64,000 nt of DNA from Nocardia asteroides (lineage in GTDB: Bacteria; Actinomycetota; Actinomycetes; Mycobacteriales; Mycobacteriaceae), in NCBI RefSeq assembly GCF_900637185.1, contig NZ_LR134352.1:1426001-1490000 (forward strand), in the 5' to 3' direction. Position 1 is the stretch's first letter; every line of letters begins with the position of its first letter. Position numbers and translations under genes: made by a program. Below the pieces are notes generated by a model. That model made no database searches and was not told the DNA's origin. It saw nothing but the letters and a program-made list of their open reading frames with translations. This document shows, piece by piece, positions 16,246 to 24,855 of this stretch.

Positions 16246-16932
16246 ATGGGTGTCCTGCTGATCACGTTGCTCGGGTTCGCTGTGGTGGACGCGCTGGATG
16301 TGTTGCTGGTGGCGATCACCACGGCGGTGGTGGCGGACAGCCGGGTGGCTCGGCGGTCGCCGCTGGTGGGTGGGCTCAGTTTTCTGGGTGGGGTGTTCGC
16401 GGTCTCGGTGGCGTTCGGGATCGTGACGGTGCTGGGGATCGACTTCCTGGTGCGGCTGTTCGACTTCGAGCTCACGGATCTGCAGCGGTACTGGGGTGAG
16501 CTGCTCATCGGCGTGGTGTTGCTGGTGGTCGCGGCGCTGCCGATGGATTCCACGCTCGGTGCCGGGGGTGGGCGGTGGACGCGGCAGGTGCGCCGGTATC
16601 CCTGGTTGATGGGGGTCGTCGGGCTCACCCTCGGGCTGGCGAAGGTACCGACCTCGGTGCCGTACCTGGCCGCGCTGGCCCTGCTGTCGGCGCAGCGGCC
16701 GCTGCCGGTGGTGTGGCCCGCGATCGTGGTCGCCTACTGCGTGATCGCGCTGCTGTTGCCGCTGCTGGTGCTGGCCATGGCGATGCGCCGGACCCCGCGC
16801 GCCCGCCGGGTGTACCGGCTGCTGGTCCGCGGGATCACCCGCTACGGGCCGCCCGCCGTCCGGGTGCTCTTCGTGGTGTTCGGCGTGGTCCTGGTGGTCG
16901 ACGCGCTGGTCCACGCGGGCCGGTTGTGGTGA
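16246..16932 (+). CDS. GAP-family integral membrane protein (LysE-superfamily type)
   Basis: A 228-residue protein with six predicted membrane helices: about 2-24, 39-62, 83-101, 118-137, 153-176 and 200-222. The pattern and the short cytoplasmic loops fit the GAP/Sap group of the LysE superfamily, named after the glycolipid-addressing proteins of mycobacteria. Members move small solutes or lipids across the inner membrane; the substrate here is unknown. It is followed by the polyprenol-phosphate mannose synthase gene on the same strand after 126 bases, so a shared role in envelope glycolipids is possible but unproven. Confidence 0.7.
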   Translation: MGVLLITLLGFAVVDALDVLLVAITTAVVADSRVARRSPLVGGLSFLGGVFAVSVAFGIVTVLGIDFLVRLFDFELTDLQRYWGELLIGVVLLVVAALPMDSTLGAGGGRWTRQVRRYPWLMGVVGLTLGLAKVPTSVPYLAALALLSAQRPLPVVWPAIVVAYCVIALLLPLLVLAMAMRRTPRARRVYRLLVRGITRYGPPAVRVLFVVFGVVLVVDALVHAGRLW

Positions 16933-17058
16933 CGCGGCCGCACGGCCGCTCAGGTTCGCGTCAGGTCGATCGAGTACGGTCATAACGAATCGATGACATG
17001 CTCGCGCGCCCACCAGCTGGGACGCGGGGCGTAACCAGGTGAGCAGGGAGGGCGACCC

Positions 17059-17778
17059 TTGAGGGTTACCGTTGTTGTGCCGACCTACAACGAGCGGGAA
17101 AATCTGCCGGTGGCGGTGGAGCGGCTGACGGCACTGCCGGTTCCCGATCTGCACGTCCTGGTGGTGGACGACAACTCACCGGACGGCACCGGCGAGGTGG
17201 CCGACAAACTGGCCGCCGACCTGCCGAACGTGGTGAGCGTGCTGCATCGCACCGAGAAGGACGGCCTGGGCCGCGCCTACATCGCCGGCATCACGCAGGC
17301 GCTGGACGAGGGCGCCGACGTGGTTATCCAGATGGATGCCGACCTGTCGCACCCCGCCGAGGTGATCCCGGCCATGCTGGAGAAGCTGAGCTCCGCCGAT
17401 GTCGGCGTGGTCCTCGGCTCCCGCTACGTGCCCGGCGGCTCGACCGCGGCGGAGTGGAAGTGGTACCGCAAGGCCCTCTCGGCCTGGGCCAACTTCTACG
17501 TGAACCTGATCCTGCGCCTGGGCGTGAAGGACGCGACCGCCGGTTTCAAGGCGTGGAAGGCCGACACCCTGCGCGCGATCGACGTGTCGTCGATCCGCAG
17601 CAACGGCTACTCGTTCCAGGTGGAGATGAACTACCGCGCGATCAAGAAGGGCTACACGATCGCCGAGGTGCCGATCCGCTTCGAGGAGCGCACCATCGGT
17701 GCCTCGAAGATGAGCCTGAAGGTGCAGCTGGAGTCGGCGCTGATGCCGTGGAAGCTGCTCTTCGGCCGCGCGGTGTAG
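17059..17778 (+). CDS. ppm1: Polyprenol-phosphate mannose synthase (GT2 family)
   Basis: A 239-residue cytoplasmic-face glycosyltransferase that transfers mannose from GDP-mannose to polyprenol phosphate, the donor for lipomannan and lipoprotein mannosylation. Family 2 motifs are clear: VVVPTYNERENLP at the start, VVDDNSPDGTG, the metal-binding QMDADLSHP, GSRYVPGG and GFKAW. Unlike the M. tuberculosis protein it carries no N-terminal apolipoprotein N-acyltransferase domain, and no lnt gene is adjacent here. It starts with TTG at 17059, supported by AGGGAGGG six bases upstream and by the conserved RVTVVVPTYNE beginning. A strong bidirectional terminator follows. Confidence 0.9.
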   Translation: MRVTVVVPTYNERENLPVAVERLTALPVPDLHVLVVDDNSPDGTGEVADKLAADLPNVVSVLHRTEKDGLGRAYIAGITQALDEGADVVIQMDADLSHPAEVIPAMLEKLSSADVGVVLGSRYVPGGSTAAEWKWYRKALSAWANFYVNLILRLGVKDATAGFKAWKADTLRAIDVSSIRSNGYSFQVEMNYRAIKKGYTIAEVPIRFEERTIGASKMSLKVQLESALMPWKLLFGRAV

Positions 17779-17791
17779 CTACCGACATACG

Positions 17792-17825
17792 AAGGACCCC
17801 GCCGGAGATCTCCGGCGGGGTCCTT
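17792..17825. terminator. Bidirectional terminator, perfect 34-base palindrome
   Basis: A 17-bp uninterrupted inverted repeat (AAGGACCCCGCCGGAGA and its complement), ending in TTTT on the plus strand and preceded by A-rich sequence on the other. It separates the mannose synthase from the convergent membrane-protein gene. Confidence 0.85.
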
Positions 17826-17839
17826 TTCGTTTGGGGCGA

Positions 17840-18280
17840 TCAACGGGCGTTGATGCTCTTGCGCACGCCTTCCAGCGCGACGACGATCACCGGCACCAGC
17901 ACCACGTGCATCACCGACAGCGCGATGGTGGAGGCGGTGTCGAAGTCGGCGTCCACCGTCAGCGCGATCGTCGCGATCGACAGTGCCGAGCCGACGACCG
18001 CGCCGACGCGCAGCACCCCCGACCACAGGTAGGACACCAGCACGGCGACGGTCAAGCCGATCAGCAGCGGCACCGTCGACATGAAGATCACCCCGCCGGG
18101 AGCGACGTCCATCACCTTGCCCGCGTCGGTGGTGACGAAGGACCCGCCCGCGGCCGCGCCGACACCCCAGACGATCAAGTTCGCCACGACGGCGACGACC
18201 ACGCCGCCCAGGACGGCGACCGGCCGGTTCAGCGCGGGCAGCGAGCGGATGGTGGCCGGGGTGGCGGTGGTGGTGGTCAT
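17840..18280 (-). CDS. Small four-helix membrane protein (DUF6069-like)
   Basis: A 146-residue protein with four hydrophobic helices at about 20-42, 62-82, 88-110 and 118-138, and only short loops. The arrangement fits the small actinobacterial membrane proteins grouped as DUF6069, of unknown function. The start at 18280 (MTTTTATPATIR) is chosen because GGGAGAAC lies just before it; a start at 18295 is possible. It converges on the mannose synthase terminator and stands alone on its strand. Confidence 0.6.
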   Translation of the reverse strand: MTTTTATPATIRSLPALNRPVAVLGGVVVAVVANLIVWGVGAAAGGSFVTTDAGKVMDVAPGGVIFMSTVPLLIGLTVAVLVSYLWSGVLRVGAVVGSALSIATIALTVDADFDTASTIALSVMHVVLVPVIVVALEGVRKSINAR

Positions 18281-18433
18281 GATGTTCTCCCTCATTCGGT
18301 GGTGAGACCATCATCAAACCTGAACTATTATTTAGGTCAAGGGCTCGACTCGATCAATCTGCGCGAACCGGTTGAGACGCTGGTCACGCGCCCTGTGCCC
18401 CGTTGCTACGACAGTGGGTCGTAGCATGACGAG

Positions 18434-18982
18434 GTGCGTTCACCGACGGATCACACCGCGCGCCTACGCGGCGCCGCGGTGGGTGCCGCCTCCGGTGCGG
18501 TCGCCGTGCTCGCGCACGGTCTCGGTGGCGCGACCATGGTTCCCGACGGCGCCTCGCTGACATTGCTGTTCGCGGCCTGCGCCCTGGTCGGCGTGGTGGT
18601 CCCCACGCTGCCGCGCGGGCGCGGCGCGGCCTCGACCATGGCGGTGCTCGCCGTCGGACAGGGTGTCGGGCACACCGCGCTGTCGCTGGGGCACGCGCAT
18701 CACCACCACTTCTCCGTCGTCATGCTGCTCGCCCACGTGGTGGCGATCCCGGCGGGCGCGCTCGCCATCCGGGGCGCCGAGGTCGGTGTGCGGCGGGCGA
18801 TCACCAGTGTGCGCGGGTTGGTCATCGTGCTGGGCGGCCCGCCGAATCCCTCGGCGCCGCGGGCCGGGATGCCGCCCGCCGACGAACGTGCGATCGCACG
18901 TCAACTCCTGCTGCGTCCCGGTATCGGGCTGCGCGGACCGCCGCTCGCGGGCGTTACCGCACTTCACCCCGTACCGGCGTAG
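18434..18982 (+). CDS. Membrane protein with histidine cluster, next to copper chaperone
   Basis: A 182-residue protein with four or five membrane helices at about 14-34, 40-58, 66-84 and 96-118, and a soluble tail. The striking feature is GHAHHHH near residues 86-92, between two helices, which could bind metal. The GTG start at 18434 is the first good one. It runs in the same direction as, and 77 bases before, a PCu(A)C copper chaperone and a DyP peroxidase. That arrangement suggests the three share a role in metal (copper) handling at the cell surface. The family is not one I can name. Confidence 0.65.
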   Translation: MRSPTDHTARLRGAAVGAASGAVAVLAHGLGGATMVPDGASLTLLFAACALVGVVVPTLPRGRGAASTMAVLAVGQGVGHTALSLGHAHHHHFSVVMLLAHVVAIPAGALAIRGAEVGVRRAITSVRGLVIVLGGPPNPSAPRAGMPPADERAIARQLLLRPGIGLRGPPLAGVTALHPVPA

Positions 18983-19059
18983 CCGCCGAATTCCGCCGTC
19001 CCGGTGGATCTTCCGTCGTGCCGGTCCGGGTTCACCCACACCCGATGATCGGAGTTCCC

Positions 19060-19614
19060 GTGTCCGCGTTCCCGCGTACCCCTTTGCGTTCCCCTCGCGC
19101 CGCCCGTCGTTTCGGCGCCGCGGCCGCCCTGTCCGTGCTCGCCGCGTTCGCCACCGCCTGTTCGGACGCCGAGCCCGCGCCCGCCGCGCCCACCGGTGAC
19201 CGGGTCACCATGAGCGACCAGTGGATCAAGGCCGCCGATTCCGGCATGTCCGCCGCGTTCGGCACCCTGCGCAACACCGGCGACGAGCCGATGACGCTGG
19301 TCGCCGCGACCAGTCCCGCCTCGGATCGCGTCGAGATCCACGAGGTGGTGCCCGACAGCACCGGCGCCAAGACCATGCGCCCCAAGGCGGGTGGCATCAC
19401 CATCCCCGCGCACGGCGAGGTGACCTTGAAGCCCGGCGCCGAGCACCTGATGTTCATGGATCTGAAGCAGCCGCTGCGCACCGGCGCGGAAACCGCGCTC
19501 ACGCTGACCTTCGCCGACGGGTCGAGCACCGTCGTCACCGCGCAGGTCCGCGATTTCGCCGGTGGCAAGGAGAACTACGCGCCCGGCACCGAACATCCCG
19601 CGCACGGTGGCTGA
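19060..19614 (+). CDS. PCu(A)C-type copper chaperone lipoprotein
   Basis: A 184-residue exported protein. After a basic N terminus and a hydrophobic segment comes the lipobox LAAFATAC, so it is probably lipid-anchored outside the membrane. The mature part shows the PCu(A)C copper-binding pattern: H in VEIHEVV, M in KTMRPK, then H and M in GAEHLMFMDL. Such proteins deliver Cu(I) to oxidases or cuproenzymes. The GTG at 19060 is preceded by GGAG at 5 bases and is preferred to earlier GTG/ATG codons (19018, 19045). The stop overlaps the start of the DyP peroxidase gene by eight bases. Confidence 0.85.
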   Translation: MSAFPRTPLRSPRAARRFGAAAALSVLAAFATACSDAEPAPAAPTGDRVTMSDQWIKAADSGMSAAFGTLRNTGDEPMTLVAATSPASDRVEIHEVVPDSTGAKTMRPKAGGITIPAHGEVTLKPGAEHLMFMDLKQPLRTGAETALTLTFADGSSTVVTAQVRDFAGGKENYAPGTEHPAHGG

Positions 19615-20812
19615 TCCGCGCGCCGGACTGTCGCGGCGCCGGTTGCTCGGCGGGACGGCCGCGGCCGCCGGTGTCGTCGGCGCGGCCGGAATCGGCTGGG
19701 GATCGGCGGGTCTGCGGAGCGAGACGGCGGAGCGGGATCCGGCGCTCGAGGTCGTCCCGTTCTACGGGCCGCACCAGGCCGGTATCGAGACGACGCCGCC
19801 CGGTCACGTCGCCTTCGCCGGTTTCGATCTGGCGCCGGGCGTCGGCCGGGACGACATCGTCGGCCTGCTGCGGATCTGGACCGACGACGCGGCCCGGCTC
19901 ACCCAGGGTCTGCCCGCCCTGGCCGACACCGAGCCCGAGCTCGCGGCCAGACCCGCCCGCCTGACGGTGACGGTCGGGTTCGGCCCGGAGCTGTTCACCG
20001 CCGCCGGGCTGACCGCGCGCAAGCCGGCCTGGCTGCGGCAGCTGCCCGCGTTCCCCATCGACCGGCTCGACCCAGCCTACACCGGCGCGGACCTGGTGCT
20101 CCAGGTCTGCGCCGAGGAGGCGACCACGGTCGCGCACGCGGTCCGGGTGCTGTCCAAGCACGTGAAATCGCTGGTGACCGTGCGCTGGGTGCAGCGGGGA
20201 TTCCGGGACGCACCGCGTGGCCAGACCATGCGCAATCTCATGGGCCAGGTCGACGGCACCGTCAACATCGCCCCGCGCACGGTCGATTTCGATCGGCTGG
20301 TGTGGGACGACGGCACGTCCGCGCCGTGGCTGGCCGGTGGTACGTCGCTGGTGCTGCGGCGCATCGCCATGGACCTCGACACCTGGGACGAGCTCGACGC
20401 CGACGGCCGCGAACTGACCGTCGGCCGCCGGATCGCCGACGGCGCCCCGCTCACCGGCACCGCCGAGCACGACGAACCCGACCTGGCCGCGGTCGACCGC
20501 AACGGGATCCCGGTGATCCCGCCGTCGTCGCACGTCGCCAGGGCCAGGCACACCCACGACGGGGAACGCTTCCTGCGCCGCGGGTTCAACTACGACGAGG
20601 CCCCCGCACCGGGACAGCTGTCGAATTCGGGACTGCTTTTCGTCGCCTACCAACGCGACATCGACACCCAGTTCCTGCCGGTCCAGGCACGACTGGCGGA
20701 ATTCGACGCGCTGAACGAGTGGACGACCCCCGTCGGCTCGGCCGTCTTCGCCGTCCCGCCCGGCGTGCCCGGCCCCGGCCACTACCTCGGCCAACAGCTG
20801 TTCGAGGACTGA
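19607..20812 (+). CDS. Tat-exported DyP-type heme peroxidase (EfeB-like)
   Basis: A 401-residue dye-decolorising peroxidase. A twin-arginine signal (LSRRRLLGG, then a hydrophobic Ala/Gly stretch) sends it out folded. The catalytic GxxDG motif is GQVDG, the proximal heme histidine is likely the one in PPSSHVARARH, and the distal arginine lies in RFLRRGFNY. Length fits class A/EfeB enzymes. The GTG at 19607 lies inside the end of the copper chaperone gene and gives the shortest N terminus before the Tat motif. No encapsulin gene follows, unlike some mycobacterial DyP loci, and no EfeU or EfeO is present. Substrate unknown. Confidence 0.88.
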   Translation: MADPRAGLSRRRLLGGTAAAAGVVGAAGIGWGSAGLRSETAERDPALEVVPFYGPHQAGIETTPPGHVAFAGFDLAPGVGRDDIVGLLRIWTDDAARLTQGLPALADTEPELAARPARLTVTVGFGPELFTAAGLTARKPAWLRQLPAFPIDRLDPAYTGADLVLQVCAEEATTVAHAVRVLSKHVKSLVTVRWVQRGFRDAPRGQTMRNLMGQVDGTVNIAPRTVDFDRLVWDDGTSAPWLAGGTSLVLRRIAMDLDTWDELDADGRELTVGRRIADGAPLTGTAEHDEPDLAAVDRNGIPVIPPSSHVARARHTHDGERFLRRGFNYDEAPAPGQLSNSGLLFVAYQRDIDTQFLPVQARLAEFDALNEWTTPVGSAVFAVPPGVPGPGHYLGQQLFED

Positions 20813-20818
20813 GCACGG

Positions 20819-20847
20819 GTCCGGCCGGGAGCGATGCCCGGCCGGAC
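20819..20847. terminator. Bidirectional hairpin terminator
   Basis: An 11-bp GC stem (GTCCGGCCGGG with CCCGGCCGGAC) around a 7-base loop fills the whole gap between the converging DyP and acyltransferase genes. No T-run follows. Confidence 0.65.
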
Positions 20848-22263
20848 TCAGCTCGCGGGCCAGTCCAGCAGGGTGTCCTCGAACAGCCGCCGGACGCCTT
20901 CGACCTCGTCGTCCATGTCGGCGGGGTCCCAGCCGGAGACGTCGATCGGGGGCAGCACCGCCACGTCGACGACGCCGGAGCGCGCGATGGGGGAGTCGCG
21001 CCAGGCGATCTCGCCGGCGTTGCGGATGACCACCGGGATCACCGGCACACCCGCCTGGATGGCGATGTGGAAGGCGCCCTTCTTGAACGGCCCGACCCCC
21101 GGTGTGAACGACCGGGTGCCCTCCGGGGCCACCGCGATCGAGAGTCCGTCGCGCAGCGTCGAGACCACCGGCGCGAGCGCGGCTTTGGCGCGCGCGGTGT
21201 CGGTGCGGTCGATGAAGGTGACGCCGACGAACCGCATGAGCGGCCCGAACAGCGGGTTGGTCGCGAGTTCCTTCTTGCCGATGCCGGTGACCGCGCCGTC
21301 GAGGACCTTGGGCACGATGATCACGTCGAACTGGCTCTGGTGGTTGAACAGGAACACCGCGGGCCGGGGCGCGCGGGCGTGCTCGGCGCCGACCACCCGC
21401 AGGCGCACATCGAGCGCGGCCAGGGTGGCGGTGGTGGCGTCGTGCATGAGCGCGTCGGCCATCGCCTGCCGCCTGCCGGTGACCGACTTGCGCAGCACAC
21501 CCACCAGCGCGCCGCCGAGCAGGGCGGCGAAACCGGCGACGGTGCGCAGGTAGTCGACCGGGCGCGGGGCGAGCCGGGGGCGGAAAGTCAGTGCGGGCCA
21601 GTGCCGTTCGGTGGCGACCGCAGCCAGCTCGGGGTCGGGATCGATGACGGTCGGGAGGTCGGCGAGGTCGAGCAGGGTGAGGTCGGTGATGCTGTCGGCG
21701 TAGACATAGCCGATCTCCACCTCGGCCGCGGCGGCGAATTCGACTACCGCCTCGGCCTTCTCGGCCCGCCACAGCGGTGCGCCGTCGGGCTGTCCGGTCA
21801 GCACGCCGTCGTCCACGGCCAGCTGAGTACACAGCACATGGTCGATACCGAGCCGCTCGGCGATGGGCTGCACCTGGAACCGGGTGAGCTCGCTGACCAG
21901 TACGAGGGTGTGTCCCGCCAGCTGGTGCGCGCGCACCAGCTGCCAGGCCTCCGGGAACAGCCTGCCGTAGATCTGTTGACGGAAAGCCTTGCGGCCCAGT
22001 TCTTCCAGTTCCGCCTCGGGCAGGTCGGCCCAGGTCCGCTCGACGGCTTGGAGGAAGCGCCCGAAGTCGCCGTCGGTGCCGCCGCGCCGGATGCCGCCGA
22101 GCAGAGCGGCCGTGCGGGCGTCGCCGCGCCGCAGTATCCGGCTCGGCAGGCCGCGCCGGGGCAGCCCGTCGACGACGGTGCCGCCCACGTCGAACACCGC
22201 GGCGACCCCCGGGCCCTGCGGACCTGTTCGGATGGCCGCCAGGGCGGCGGCGAGCCCGCCCAT
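20848..22263 (-). CDS. HAD-like domain fused to 1-acylglycerol-3-phosphate acyltransferase (PlsC type)
   Basis: A 471-residue two-domain protein. The N-terminal 230 residues are a HAD-IB phosphatase-like fold (VFDVGGTVVDG, VLVSELTRF, YADSITDLTLL). In motif I the second aspartate of DxDGT is replaced by glycine, so phosphatase activity is doubtful. The C-terminal half is an acyltransferase with NHQSQFD (the HX4D motif), FIDRTD and EGTRS, which should acylate lysophosphatidate at the inner membrane. The start codon overlaps the stop of plsB (TGATG). A hydrolase-PlsC fusion next to PlsB2 is also the arrangement I remember from mycobacteria. Confidence 0.85.
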   Translation of the reverse strand: MGGLAAALAAIRTGPQGPGVAAVFDVGGTVVDGLPRRGLPSRILRRGDARTAALLGGIRRGGTDGDFGRFLQAVERTWADLPEAELEELGRKAFRQQIYGRLFPEAWQLVRAHQLAGHTLVLVSELTRFQVQPIAERLGIDHVLCTQLAVDDGVLTGQPDGAPLWRAEKAEAVVEFAAAAEVEIGYVYADSITDLTLLDLADLPTVIDPDPELAAVATERHWPALTFRPRLAPRPVDYLRTVAGFAALLGGALVGVLRKSVTGRRQAMADALMHDATTATLAALDVRLRVVGAEHARAPRPAVFLFNHQSQFDVIIVPKVLDGAVTGIGKKELATNPLFGPLMRFVGVTFIDRTDTARAKAALAPVVSTLRDGLSIAVAPEGTRSFTPGVGPFKKGAFHIAIQAGVPVIPVVIRNAGEIAWRDSPIARSGVVDVAVLPPIDVSGWDPADMDDEVEGVRRLFEDTLLDWPAS

Positions 22264-24647
22264 CAGATCGCCGTCCGGTTCGACGGGTCGAGGCTGGCCG
22301 CGCGGGCGATGCGCTCGCCGATATCGCGCAGCCCGTCGGCGAATTCCTGCCTGCGCGCGCTGAGTTCGTCCTCCGCGCCGGGCGTGGCGGGTGCGACCAG
22401 GCCATGATTGGCGGCCAGTTTCCAGGCGCTGGTGAACAATTCGGTGGAGACCGACTCGGGGCTATGCAGCCGCTGTTGCAGCAGCATCTGCTTGCCGACG
22501 GCCACGCACTCGTCGATGAACTCCTTGCGATCGATCTGCGCGTCCGCCGCACGGGCCGCCAGCCGCTCGGCGACGACCAGCTGCGCGTCGAAGAACGAGC
22601 GCAGCACGCGATGCGCCATCACGAAGCCGGAATCGGTGAGCGCGCCGAGGAATTGGCGGTCGAGCCGGTCGTCGGGAGTGTTCTCGTCCCACTCCGGCAC
22701 GATCAGCCGCACCTCGTCGATGATCTGCTCGGCGAACTCCTGGCGCTCGGGGAAGAAGAACTCGAACTTGAGCATGTCGCGCAGGCCGAAGGCGGCCTTC
22801 CAGGCCGAGCGCAGCGGGTCGTCGCCGGGTTCCTCCACCGCCGTCAGCGCGGCCAGTTCGAGGATGGCGCGGTTGACGAACCAGTGCACCGCGCTGTTGC
22901 GATAGAAGGCCGCCTCCAGGTGCGCGCCCGCCTCGATCGCGTACACCGGTTCCAGCCCACCGCGATACACGGTGACCACCCCGGCCAGCGCCAGCTGCTC
23001 GAGCACCACCCGCAGGCCCTGTTCGTCGCGCAGGGTCGACAGTTCGCCGCTGGGCAGACCGCGCTGGGCGATGTAGCCGAGCACCGGATCCACCACCGTG
23101 CGCACCTGGCCCAGCGTGAGCGCCCGCTCCACCCCGAGCAGCGCCAGGGTGACCAGCGCGTTCACCGTGATCGGGGTGACCTCGTTGATGCCGACCGCCA
23201 CGTCGAAGGCCAAGCGCTGCACGGCTTTGCGCTCGCTCTCGGCGAGTTCGGACTCGTCGGGCACGCTCGCGGCGCCGGTGCTGGTATCGCGCAGCGGGAT
23301 GGTCGTCGGGCGCGGGTCGAGCGGGTCGCCGTGCGCGCCGAGCCGCTCGCGCGCCGACAGCGGCTCGCCGAAGCGCACATACACCCGTCCGGCCGAATGC
23401 TGCTGGCTGCGCACGTATCTGGCGAGCCAGCCGATGCCCTCCGGCTTCTTGGCGCCGCCGGATTGTTCACTGGCGATGGCGCCCAGCTCGTTGAGACGTT
23501 CGTAGGTGATCGAGACCGGCACCAGCATCACGTCCTCGACGCGCCGCGAACGGACCGCGGCGGCAAGGTAATTGAGCAGACCGTAGCGCGGTGGCCGCAG
23601 CTTGCCGGTGCGCGTGCGGCCGCCCTCGAAGTACCACTCCATATTGAAGCGCTTGGCCAGCAGGTAGGCGAAGTACTCCTCGACGACGGCCTTGTACACC
23701 TCGTCGTCGCCGAAACTGCGGCGGATGAACACCGTGCCGGTGCGCCGGGCGATCGGACCCATCGGCCAGAAGTTCAGGTTCGCGCCGCCGATCACGTGAT
23801 TGGGCGGGAAGTCGTTGCGCGCCAGCACGTCACCGAGGACGAACGCGTCGACGTAGGAGCGGTGCGAGGGCAGGAACACCAGCGGGTACTTGCGGTTGAG
23901 TTTGCGCAGCCCGTCCAGGCCGGGCAGGTCGGTGTCGACCTTCCAGGTGGAGGCGTGCACCGGCCGCATGGCCTGGGTGAACAGGTCCGAGACCAGCCTG
24001 CTCTGCGCGGCGACCAGTTCGCGCAGCGCCTTCTCCGCGTTGCGGTAGATCTGGTCGGGATTGGCGCCCACCTCGTCGGCGATGTAGTCGAGTTTGCGCT
24101 GGAACTCGGGGGAGTCGAGGATCTCCTCGGCCACCAGCTGCGGCACCTTGTACCGGTCGCCGATGACGGTGCGCTCGGCCCGTTCCAGGGCGACGACGGC
24201 GGCGCGCACCACCGACCTGGCGAACGGATCGGCCGAGCCCGCCCGCAGCAGGGCGGCGGCCTCGGGATTGTTGGTGCGCAGTTCGCTGAGCCGGGCGGGC
24301 GCGCCGACCAGGACCCGGTGCCGGTCGGGGTCGGTGCGCAGCAGCCTGCGCTGGACCAGCCGGTTGGGTTTGCGCGGGTTGGTGAGCATGGCCAGGTCGG
24401 CGAAGGTCACCCGGCGGACGCCGTCGCGTTCCGGGGGCAGCCACAGCACCCGGACCGGCACCACGAGTGGGTCGTCGTGCCTGCCGACGAGGCGTTTGGT
24501 GATCGCCTTCGCGTCCAGGTCGAGCTGGGTCACCGGGGCGTCGGAGCCGATGTCGCGGGCCAGGCCGCCCTCGGCGATCCAGGTGCCGATGAGTTCGCGT
24601 TCGACGCCGGAGGTCGCGTCGACCAGGGCGACCACCGAGTCCGCCAT
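22263..24647 (-). CDS. plsB: Glycerol-3-phosphate 1-O-acyltransferase (PlsB)
   Basis: A 794-residue membrane-associated enzyme that acylates glycerol-3-phosphate, the first step of phospholipid synthesis. The acyltransferase core has LPSHRSYVDAFVLG (HX4D), GGANLNFWPMGPIARR, FIRRSFGDDEVYK and FEGGRTRTGK. The helical N- and C-terminal domains usual for PlsB are present and the length matches mycobacterial PlsB2. I chose the ATG at 24647 (MADSVVALVD), which aligns with the remembered start of PlsB2; an ATG at 24692 is an alternative. It is the first gene of a two-gene operon with the HAD-PlsC fusion and diverges from the salicylate synthase gene. Confidence 0.88.
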   Translation of the reverse strand: MADSVVALVDATSGVERELIGTWIAEGGLARDIGSDAPVTQLDLDAKAITKRLVGRHDDPLVVPVRVLWLPPERDGVRRVTFADLAMLTNPRKPNRLVQRRLLRTDPDRHRVLVGAPARLSELRTNNPEAAALLRAGSADPFARSVVRAAVVALERAERTVIGDRYKVPQLVAEEILDSPEFQRKLDYIADEVGANPDQIYRNAEKALRELVAAQSRLVSDLFTQAMRPVHASTWKVDTDLPGLDGLRKLNRKYPLVFLPSHRSYVDAFVLGDVLARNDFPPNHVIGGANLNFWPMGPIARRTGTVFIRRSFGDDEVYKAVVEEYFAYLLAKRFNMEWYFEGGRTRTGKLRPPRYGLLNYLAAAVRSRRVEDVMLVPVSITYERLNELGAIASEQSGGAKKPEGIGWLARYVRSQQHSAGRVYVRFGEPLSARERLGAHGDPLDPRPTTIPLRDTSTGAASVPDESELAESERKAVQRLAFDVAVGINEVTPITVNALVTLALLGVERALTLGQVRTVVDPVLGYIAQRGLPSGELSTLRDEQGLRVVLEQLALAGVVTVYRGGLEPVYAIEAGAHLEAAFYRNSAVHWFVNRAILELAALTAVEEPGDDPLRSAWKAAFGLRDMLKFEFFFPERQEFAEQIIDEVRLIVPEWDENTPDDRLDRQFLGALTDSGFVMAHRVLRSFFDAQLVVAERLAARAADAQIDRKEFIDECVAVGKQMLLQQRLHSPESVSTELFTSAWKLAANHGLVAPATPGAEDELSARRQEFADGLRDIGERIARAASLDPSNRTAI

Positions 24648-24799
24648 GGGTCCCGTTCGCGGGCCGCGCCGCCCACCGATCTCGATCATCTCTCCATTCA
24701 AGCGGCAGATCCGCCTCGGCGCATCGAACTTCGACCACAGCGCCCGTGTCGTCAGGACATGGTGGTGCGGAATACCCAGCATCGAGGCTGGTCAATCCA

Positions 24800-24818
24800 C
24801 GAGGTAATGCTAACCTAA
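24800..24818 (-). promoter_or_regulatory. IdeR/DtxR-type iron box 1 (salicylate synthase promoter)
   Basis: Read on the minus strand, TTAGGTTAGCATTACCTCG matches 14 of 19 positions of the IdeR consensus, with a perfect left half. It forms an inverted repeat with box 2. Position upstream of the salicylate synthase start supports iron control; it could also act on plsB, which diverges here. Confidence 0.65.
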
Positions 24819-24828
24819 CCCGAGAAAG

Positions 24829-24847
24829 TTAGGTCAGCATTACCTTG
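24829..24847 (+). promoter_or_regulatory. IdeR/DtxR-type iron box 2 (overlaps ribosome binding site)
   Basis: TTAGGTCAGCATTACCTTG matches 13 of 19 IdeR consensus positions and ends on the first base of the GGAGG ribosome binding site of the salicylate synthase gene. With box 1 it makes a 14-bp imperfect inverted repeat across an 8-base centre. Confidence 0.6.
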
Positions 24848-24855
24848 GAGGATCG

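Noticed and set aside
20813-20847. Encapsulin gene expected after a DyP peroxidase
   Set aside because: Only a terminator hairpin follows the DyP gene; the enzyme has a Tat signal and is exported rather than encapsulated.
19535-22552. A 1005-codon minus-strand frame across DyP and HAD-PlsC genes
   Set aside because: It crosses from one real gene to another in a different frame and contains no motif; chance open frame at high GC.
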